From Methylomarinovum tepidoasis (GTDB taxonomy: Bacteria; Pseudomonadota; Gammaproteobacteria; Methylococcales; Methylothermaceae), in assembly GCF_030294985.1 (NCBI RefSeq), contig NZ_AP024718.1, positions 2,123,001-2,187,000 of the forward strand: a stretch of 64,000 bases of DNA. The letters are read 5' to 3'. Below the pieces are notes generated by a model. It was given only the letters and a program-made list of their open reading frames with translations, was not told the origin of the DNA and did not search any database. Of the stretch, positions 59,146 through 64,000 are shown one piece after another (the stretch's first letter is position 1; every line of letters starts with the position of its first letter). A program made the translations under genes and the position numbers.

Positions 59146-59719
59146 TCTTGTCCTCCTCGCCCCGCAGCAGCCGGCGGATGTTTTCCCGGTGGCGCCAGAA
59201 CAGCAGCCCCGCCATCACCGCCACCACGGCGACCGTCCTGACATCGCCCACCAGCCAGTAGACGTAGAACGGCGACAGCGCGGCGGCGGTCAGTGCCGAC
59301 AGGGAGGAAATCCGGCTGATCCTGGCCACCGCCAGCCAGGTGGCCGCCAGCAGCAACCCTACCCCCCAGTGGAGACCGGTGAGCACTCCCAGCGCGGTCG
59401 CCACGCCTTTGCCGCCCTGAAAACCGAAAAACAGCGGGTACAGATGCCCCAGGAAAGCCGCCAGGCCGGTGGCCGCCACCACGCTCTGATCGGCCCCGGC
59501 CCAGCGGGCCAGCAGGACGGGAATCAGACCCTTGAGCACGTCCCCCAACAGGGTCACGGCGGCGGCCTGTTTGTTGCCGACCCGCAGCACGTTGGTGGCC
59601 CCCGGGTTGTGGGAACCGGTGGTCCTGGGATCGGGCAGCCCCCAGAGCTTACAGACGATCACCGCGCTCGACACCGAACCGAGCAGATACCCCAGCAAAA
59701 CCCAAGCCCATTGCCACAC
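59135..59719 (-). CDS. plsY: Glycerol-3-phosphate acyltransferase PlsY
   Basis: A 194-residue membrane enzyme with about five helices. Motifs: [15 protein letters not shown], the glycerol-phosphate/acyl-phosphate motif [16 protein letters not shown], and [17 protein letters not shown]. It transfers an acyl group from acyl-phosphate to glycerol-3-phosphate, the first step of phospholipid synthesis. Start is GTG 59719 (GGGGATGG upstream). It overlaps tsaD's 3' end by 11 bases (convergent) and is divergent from folB, a common gene order. Confidence 0.93.
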   Translation of the reverse strand: MWQWAWVLLGYLLGSVSSAVIVCKLWGLPDPRTTGSHNPGATNVLRVGNKQAAAVTLLGDVLKGLIPVLLARWAGADQSVVAATGLAAFLGHLYPLFFGFQGGKGVATALGVLTGLHWGVGLLLAATWLAVARISRISSLSALTAAALSPFYVYWLVGDVRTVAVVAVMAGLLFWRHRENIRRLLRGEEDKIRT

Positions 59720-59794
59720 CTTGCCATCCCCCGTATCTCTGTGTCACTCTGTTGGCCGTGCCTCCCTGGAAACAACGCCCGAACAGAACAAAAA

Positions 59795-60157
59795 ATGGAC
59801 ATTATATTTCTGAGCGGCCTCGAGATCGAGACGATCATCGGCATCTACGAATGGGAACGGGAAATCCGCCAGACCGTGATCCTCGACCTGGAAATGGCCA
59901 CCGACATCCGCAAGGCGGCGGAAACCGACGACATCCAGTACACGGTGGATTACAAGGCGGTGGCCAAACGGCTGATCCACTTCGTGGAGAACAGCGACTT
60001 CTACTTGGTGGAGACCCTGGCGGAAAAGATCACCGAGATCGTCCTGAGCGAATTCGACATTCCCTGGGTCAGACTGCGCCTCAACAAGAAAGGCGCCATC
60101 CGCGGCGCCAGCGACGTGGGCATCCTCATCGAACGGGGCCGCAAACCCGATGCCTAG
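59795..60157 (+). CDS. folB: Dihydroneopterin aldolase
   Basis: A 120-residue enzyme of folate synthesis cutting dihydroneopterin to 6-hydroxymethyl-dihydropterin and glycolaldehyde. FLSGLEIETIIGIYEWEREI holds the catalytic Glu, and the C-terminal VRLRLNKKGAIRGASDVG includes the catalytic Lys. ATG 59795 was selected; no strong ribosome-binding site is visible (AACAAAAA). It overlaps folK by eight bases. Confidence 0.93.
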   Translation: MDIIFLSGLEIETIIGIYEWEREIRQTVILDLEMATDIRKAAETDDIQYTVDYKAVAKRLIHFVENSDFYLVETLAEKITEIVLSEFDIPWVRLRLNKKGAIRGASDVGILIERGRKPDA

Positions 60158-60644
60158 GGTCTTTGTCAGCGTCGGCAGCAACTTGGATCGGGAACGCCAC
60201 ATCCCGGAAGCCCTGAAGGAACTGGAGACCGAGTTCGGCCCCCTGATCGTCTCCAGCATCTACGAAAGCGAGGCGGAGGGTTTTGAGGGGCCGCCGTTTC
60301 ACAACCTGGTGGCAGCTTTCGACACCGACCTGTCCATGGATCAGGTGCAACAGATCCTGAAGCGGATCGAACACGAGCACGGCCGCGGCGAACGGGACCG
60401 CAAGTTCACCTCCCGCACCCTGGATCTGGACCTGATTCTCTACGGCGACGAGATCGTCCGGGATCCTGACAGCGGGAAAATCCTCGTTCCCCGCGATGAC
60501 ATCCTCCAATATGCCTTCGTCCTGGAACCGTTGGCGGAAATCGCCCCGGATCTGCGCCATCCCCTGACGGGCAAGACCTATCGTCAGCTGTGGGCCGAAT
60601 TCGACCGCAGCCGGGTCAGGCAGCGCCGACTGCCGCGCTCATAG
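60150..60644 (+). CDS. folK: 2-amino-4-hydroxy-6-hydroxymethyldihydropteridine pyrophosphokinase
   Basis: A 164-residue HPPK with VFVSVGSNLDRERHIPEAL (N-terminal hallmark), FHNLVAAFDT and the catalytic/ATP segment RTLDLDLILYGDEI, followed by VPRDDILQYAFVLEPLAEI. It pyrophosphorylates the product of FolB. This is the second folate gene of the folB-folK pair. It converges with the pteridine reductase, overlapping by six bases. Confidence 0.95.
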   Translation: MPRVFVSVGSNLDRERHIPEALKELETEFGPLIVSSIYESEAEGFEGPPFHNLVAAFDTDLSMDQVQQILKRIEHEHGRGERDRKFTSRTLDLDLILYGDEIVRDPDSGKILVPRDDILQYAFVLEPLAEIAPDLRHPLTGKTYRQLWAEFDRSRVRQRRLPRS

Positions 60645-61364
60645 ACTGCGCCCACCGTCCACCGCCAGCACCTGGCCGGTGACGTAATCGGCTTCGCACA
60701 CCAGATAGCGCACCGCTTTGGCGATATCCGCAGACTGCCCCATGCGGGCCAGGGGGATCGCCGCCAGCACCGCCTGCTTTTCCGCTTCGCCGAGCGGCCC
60801 TTCCGGCCACAGGATCGCCCCGGGGGCCACGGCGTTGACCCGAACGTGGGGCCCCATCTCCAGCGCCAGCGCCCGGGTCAGGGCTACCAGACCGGCCTTG
60901 GCGATGCTGTAGACGGGATAGCCTTTGCGGGGACGCAAACCATAGATGTCCGCCAGATTGACGATACAGCCCCGGCGGCGCCGCAATTCGGCAAACGCCG
61001 CCTGGGCGAGAAAGAACGGGGCCTTGAGATTGCTGGCGGCCAGCTCCTCCCACTGGGCCTCGGTCACGCTTCCCAAAGGGGTGGGATAGAAAGCCGAAGC
61101 GTTGTTGACCAACACGTCGAGCCGATCCCGAAATCCCAACGTCTCCGCCATCAGAGCGTCGATGGCGTTGACCGAAGCAAGATCGGCATGGATCAGCCGC
61201 ACGGAATCCGGCCGCCGCGCCTCCAGCCGCGCCCGCAGCGCCAGGGCGTCAGCCTCGGAACGGCGGAAATGGACGACCACATCGAAACCTTCCCGGTGGA
61301 GACAATCGGCGATGGCGGCGCCGATCCGCCGGGCACCGCCAGTCACCAGGGCGACCTTAGCCAC
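60639..61364 (-). CDS. folM: Pteridine reductase / FolM-type short-chain dehydrogenase
   Basis: A 241-residue short-chain dehydrogenase. The coenzyme motif is TGGARRIG (TGxxxRxG type seen in pteridine reductases), followed by FRRSEADA for NADPH. The catalytic set is NNASAFYP, then Y-x3-K in YPVYSIAKAG. Placement opposite folK supports reduction of dihydropteridines or dihydrofolate (FolM) rather than a generic dehydrogenase. It overlaps the TauE-like gene upstream by eight bases. Confidence 0.85.
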   Translation of the reverse strand: MAKVALVTGGARRIGAAIADCLHREGFDVVVHFRRSEADALALRARLEARRPDSVRLIHADLASVNAIDALMAETLGFRDRLDVLVNNASAFYPTPLGSVTEAQWEELAASNLKAPFFLAQAAFAELRRRRGCIVNLADIYGLRPRKGYPVYSIAKAGLVALTRALALEMGPHVRVNAVAPGAILWPEGPLGEAEKQAVLAAIPLARMGQSADIAKAVRYLVCEADYVTGQVLAVDGGRSL

Positions 61365-62160
61365 GAAGGAGAATCCGCAAAGCGATCAGTGCCAGAATCA
61401 CTGCGAACAGGCGCTTGAGGGTCTGTGCCGGCACCTGATGGGCCAGTCTCGCCCCCACCGGGGCGGTCAGAATGCTGGTGGCGACGATGCCGAGAAACGC
61501 CGGCAGATAGACATAGCCCAGGCTCCCCGGCGGCAAGCCCGGCGCATCCCACCCCAGCACCCCGTAACTGGCGGTGCCGGCGGCCGCCAACGGCAGACCG
61601 GCGGCGCTGGAGACCGCCACCGCGGTCCGCATCGGCAATGCCCAGCGCACCAGCAACGGCACGGTCAGCGTGCCGCCGCCGATTCCTAGCATCGCCGCCG
61701 CCATGCCGATGACGCTGCCGGCCCCGGCCAGCCACGAAGCACGGGGAGGTTCGGCCCCCGGCCGCGGCTGCCAGCGCCAGGTCATTTGCAACGCCACCAG
61801 CAGCAGATAAAGGGCGAAGGTCGTCTCCAGCCAGGTCCCCGGCAACCGGTCGGCCACCCAGGCACCCAGGATCGCCCCCACCACGATGCCGGGAATCAGC
61901 GCCCGGGCCACCGCCCAGTCCAGCGATCCCAAGCGGTGATGGGCCAAAACCGATGACAGGCCGGTCACCACGATGGTGGCCAGGGAAGTGGCCACCGCGG
62001 TCACGGCGATGATTTCCGGCGGAAAGCCCTGCCAGGCGAACAGCCACAGCAGCACCGGCACCAGGATCACCCCACCACCGAGGCCGAACAGCCCCGCCAG
62101 CAGCCCGGCCACGGCACCGGCGATCACATAAAGCGGCACATAGAGAACGAGCGCATCCAC
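61357..62160 (-). CDS. TauE/SafE-family permease
   Basis: A 267-residue membrane protein with about eight helices and the duplicated family motif: GLLAGLFGLGGGVILVPVLL and GMAAAMLGIGGGTLTVPLLV. Substrate unknown; sulfite or other sulfur anions are typical of the family. GTG 62160 (VDALVLYVPLYVIAG) was chosen because the membrane domain begins there and GGTGAG precedes it; a longer frame overlaps gspG. This is a second TauE paralogue (the other is at 2857-3771). Confidence 0.83.
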   Translation of the reverse strand: MDALVLYVPLYVIAGAVAGLLAGLFGLGGGVILVPVLLWLFAWQGFPPEIIAVTAVATSLATIVVTGLSSVLAHHRLGSLDWAVARALIPGIVVGAILGAWVADRLPGTWLETTFALYLLLVALQMTWRWQPRPGAEPPRASWLAGAGSVIGMAAAMLGIGGGTLTVPLLVRWALPMRTAVAVSSAAGLPLAAAGTASYGVLGWDAPGLPPGSLGYVYLPAFLGIVATSILTAPVGARLAHQVPAQTLKRLFAVILALIALRILLRG

Positions 62161-62165
62161 ACGGC

Positions 62166-62585
62166 TCACCAGTTTCCGATGTCGGCGTTCTCCCCTTCCC
62201 CGCCTTCGGCGTTGTCGGCGCCCAGGGAATAGAGATCGTAATCGACGCCGCCGCGGCGGGGGGGGATCTCGTAGTGGAAGGGATTGCCCCAGCCGTCGAC
62301 CGGGATCTTGTTCTTGCGCAGATAAGGCCCGTTCCAATTGGGCAGCCCCTCCGGCTGTTTGATCAGCGCTTCCAGCCCCTCTTCCTGGGTGGGATAACGG
62401 CCGTTGTCGAGGCGGAAGGCGTCGAGGGCGGTGGCCAGCATTTCGATCTGGGACTGGGTGGTCTTGATCTGCCCTTTCCCCAGGGCGTTCATGACCCGGG
62501 GGGCGACGAACGCCGCCAGCATCCCCAGGATGGCCAGGACGATCAGCAATTCGATCAGGGTAAAGCCGGTGTGTTTCGTTTTCAT
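62166..62585 (-). CDS. gspG: Type II secretion major pseudopilin GspG
   Basis: A 139-residue pseudopilin. Prepilin signal MKTKHTG-FTLIELLIVLAIL is cleaved after Gly7 and methylated by the prepilin peptidase. The globular part has GRYPTQEEGLEALIKQP, NWNGPYLRKNKIPVDGWGNP and YDLYSLGADNAEGGEGENAD, the calcium-binding C-terminus of GspG. No other gsp genes adjoin it, so it is an orphan here, or the rest lies elsewhere. Confidence 0.93.
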   Translation of the reverse strand: MKTKHTGFTLIELLIVLAILGMLAAFVAPRVMNALGKGQIKTTQSQIEMLATALDAFRLDNGRYPTQEEGLEALIKQPEGLPNWNGPYLRKNKIPVDGWGNPFHYEIPPRRGGVDYDLYSLGADNAEGGEGENADIGNW

Positions 62586-62602
62586 GGTACGGTTTCTCGG
62601 TT

Positions 62603-63364
62603 TCAGGTGGTTTGACGGGATTCGGCCGCCCGGGCGAAGGGGCGGGAGAAAAGCAAGCCCAGTTCGTACAGCAGCCACATGGGCAGGGCCAGCAGGGTCT
62701 GGGAGATCACGTCCGGCGGGGTCAGCAGCATGCCGATGACGAAGGCGGCGACGATGACGTAGGGCCGCGCCCGCGCCAGCTTTTCCCGAGTGGTGAGGCC
62801 GCTCCACACCAGGACGATGGTGACGATGGGCACCTGAAAGGCCACCCCGAAGGCGAAAAACAGGGTCAGGACGAAATCCAGATAACGGGCGATGTCGGTC
62901 ATCACCGCCACCCCTTCCGGCGCCGTGGCGGTCATGAACTGGAACACCAGCGGCAACACCACGAAATAGGCAAACGCCGCCCCGGCGTAGAACAGCACGG
63001 TGCTGAAAAACAGCAGCGGCAGCAGCAGGCGCTTCTCGTGGCGGTACAGGCCGGGGGCGATGAAGGCCCAGACCTGATACAGCGTGAACGGCAGCGTGAG
63101 GAAGATCGCCACCACCAGCGCCAGCTTGAAGGGGGTCAGAAACGGTGAGGCCACGTCGATGGCGATCATGGTGCTGGATTCAGGCAGGTGCCTGAGCAGC
63201 GGGCCGGCCAGATAAGTGTAGATGCGGTCGGCGAAGGGCGCCAGCCCCGCAAACGCCAGCAGCACCACGGCAATGCTTTTGAGCAGCCGGCTGCGCAGTT
63301 CGATCAGGTGCTCGATGAAGGGCATCTCCCGGTCGCCGGAACCGGGCTCAGGCGGTGCGGTCAT
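62603..63364 (-). CDS. tatC: Sec-independent protein translocase TatC
   Basis: A 253-residue integral membrane protein with six helices. The conserved N-terminus MPFIEHLIELRSRLLKSI forms the signal-peptide binding site, and FFSTVLFYAGAAFAYFVVLP, the Glu-containing LPFTLYQVWAFIAPGL, and TPPDVISQTLLALPMWLLYE are family blocks. TatC recognises twin-arginine signals and exports folded proteins. It is relevant to the Tat-signal PLP decarboxylase at 36700. Overlaps tatB by 17 bases. Confidence 0.96.
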   Translation of the reverse strand: MTAPPEPGSGDREMPFIEHLIELRSRLLKSIAVVLLAFAGLAPFADRIYTYLAGPLLRHLPESSTMIAIDVASPFLTPFKLALVVAIFLTLPFTLYQVWAFIAPGLYRHEKRLLLPLLFFSTVLFYAGAAFAYFVVLPLVFQFMTATAPEGVAVMTDIARYLDFVLTLFFAFGVAFQVPIVTIVLVWSGLTTREKLARARPYVIVAAFVIGMLLTPPDVISQTLLALPMWLLYELGLLFSRPFARAAESRQTT

Positions 63365-63644
63365 TCTCCCCCGCGGCTTTGGGAGGCTCCGGTGCCAACG
63401 GCCGGCGCAGTTCGTGTTCCAGGGATTTCAGTTCCTCCATGGGCACCTGGTTACGCAGCACGGCCTTGGTTTCCTCCAGGGCCAGCTCGCGCTCGACCTC
63501 GGCCCGCACCGTGGCGGCCACGTTGCGGGCCCGCCGCACCCAGTAGGCAGTGGTGCGGATCGCCCCCGGCAGGCGCTCGGGACCGAGCACCAGCAGGGCG
63601 ATGAGGCCGACCAGGGTCAGTTCCCAGAAGCCGATGTCGAACAT
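63348..63644 (-). CDS. tatB: Sec-independent protein translocase TatB
   Basis: A 98-residue protein: one N-terminal transmembrane helix with MFDIGFWELTLVGLIALLVL and LGPERLP, then an amphipathic helix (RTTAYWVRRARNVAATVRAE) and a charged tail. This is TatB, the receptor partner of TatC. It sits between tatA and tatC. Confidence 0.93.
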   Translation of the reverse strand: MFDIGFWELTLVGLIALLVLGPERLPGAIRTTAYWVRRARNVAATVRAEVERELALEETKAVLRNQVPMEELKSLEHELRRPLAPEPPKAAGENDRTA

Positions 63645-63650
63645 GGCCGG

Positions 63651-63902
63651 TTACAGCTCTTCCCGTTCCGGTTTGGTGGGTCTGTCTTCTTGGACCGTGG
63701 CTTTCGCTTCGGGTTCGGTGCGCGCAGCGGCCAGTTTTTCCTTCGGGGCCGTCTCCTCCGCCGCCTCCTCGCCGTGCAGGGCCTGCTTGAAGCCACGGAT
63801 CGCTCCGCCCAGATCGGAACCCAGATTGCGCAGTTTGCGGGTGCCGAACAACAACAGCACGATCACCAGCACGATCAACAGTTGCCAGATACTGATTCCC
63901 AT
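63651..63902 (-). CDS. tatA: Sec-independent protein translocase TatA
   Basis: An 83-residue pore protein: [20 protein letters not shown] transmembrane helix, [19 protein letters not shown] amphipathic hinge, then an acidic, low-complexity tail. GAGGT precedes ATG 63902. It follows hisE and precedes tatB. Confidence 0.95.
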   Translation of the reverse strand: MGISIWQLLIVLVIVLLLFGTRKLRNLGSDLGGAIRGFKQALHGEEAAEETAPKEKLAAARTEPEAKATVQEDRPTKPEREEL

Positions 63903-63910
63903 CGCTCACC

Positions 63911-64000
63911 TCATTGGTTTTGCCGTGCGGCCTTTTCCTCCAGGCCGGAAAGCCCGAAGCGCCGCGCCAGTTCCGCCAGCACATCCTCCGGACCCAGCCC
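63911..64000 (-). CDS. hisE: Phosphoribosyl-ATP pyrophosphatase, C-terminal fragment
   Basis: Only the last 29 codons lie in the window, ending at TGA 63913-63911: PEDVLAELARRFGLSGLEEK then AARQNQ. This matches the HisE C-terminus (ELxRRxGxSGxxEKAxR). HisE hydrolyses phosphoribosyl-ATP in histidine synthesis. The hisE-tatABC order is common in Gammaproteobacteria, supporting the call. The gene continues beyond the right edge. Confidence 0.8.
   Translation of the reverse strand, partial: GLGPEDVLAELARRFGLSGLEEKAARQNQ

Overview
This is a 64-kb chromosomal window from a GC-rich Gammaproteobacterium. Four things support the class: an rpsU-yqeY-dnaG-rpoD macromolecular synthesis block, a hisE-tatA-tatB-tatC order, a Crp close to the enterobacterial/Vfr type, and the gammaproteobacterial form of DapC. 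Three tRNA genes all carry an encoded CCA. Nothing here fixes the genus. An archaeal-type RNA ligase with its PIN-domain partner and several metal-resistance genes recall thermophilic or environmental lineages, but that is only an impression. No phage, insertion sequence, CRISPR array or rRNA was seen.

Layout. 0-5 kb: end of acetate kinase, a Slp-type lipoprotein, an arsenic unit (ArsC-VOC fusion, Acr3) and a metal/sulfur unit (TauE-type permease, rhodanese remnant, HMA-UreH-like protein). 5-10 kb: a forward operon of an AhpD-like protein, pyruvate (2-oxoacid) dehydrogenase E1-alpha, E1-beta and E2, and phosphotransacetylase. With the acetate kinase fragment this gives pyruvate to acetyl-CoA to acetyl-phosphate to acetate. 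10-18 kb: cyclopropane synthase, antiporter, GltB-like flavoprotein, YkgJ, RNA ligase plus partner, zinc ribbon, UDP-glucose dehydrogenase, tRNA-Gly. 18-24 kb: surface polysaccharide genes (CapK-like, deacetylase-like, GT2, GT4, ABC-2 permease without an ATPase) and a coiled-coil protein. 24-29 kb: crp, SLOG-type protein, gloB, and a mercury operon with a recognisable MerR-type promoter, merA and a MerC-like/Cys-rich fusion.

29-42 kb: mostly envelope, redox and housekeeping genes (PBP4-like, DUF4105-like, YdjM-like, quinone reductase, cupin, glutaredoxin, recQ), a Tat-lipoprotein PLP decarboxylase with an MFS partner, an oxidoreductase, dapC and a SCO protein. 42-48 kb: a REP-like palindrome, a patatin-like phospholipase with C-terminal membrane segments, a Card1/Can2-type CARF nuclease with no CRISPR locus in view, an internally deleted nucleotidyltransferase, and leuS. 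48-53 kb: a ParA-like ATPase joined to an ABC importer, then a candidate small RNA with a sigma-54-like promoter, an anti-Shine-Dalgarno loop and a terminator, then queA, tRNA-Leu and a bestrophin. 53-64 kb: rpoD block with tRNA-Ile(CAU), tsaD, plsY, folB-folK-folM, a TauE permease, a type II pseudopilin, tatCBA and the end of hisE.

Most interesting signals: the candidate sRNA at 51.3-51.4 kb, the solitary Card1-type nuclease at 44-45 kb, the MerC/Cys-rich fusion at 28 kb, the RNA ligase/PIN pair at 14.5-16.2 kb and the Tat-exported PLP decarboxylase at 36.7 kb. Start sites were chosen by ribosome-binding sites, overlaps and family length. All family calls are from reading the sequence, not from searches.
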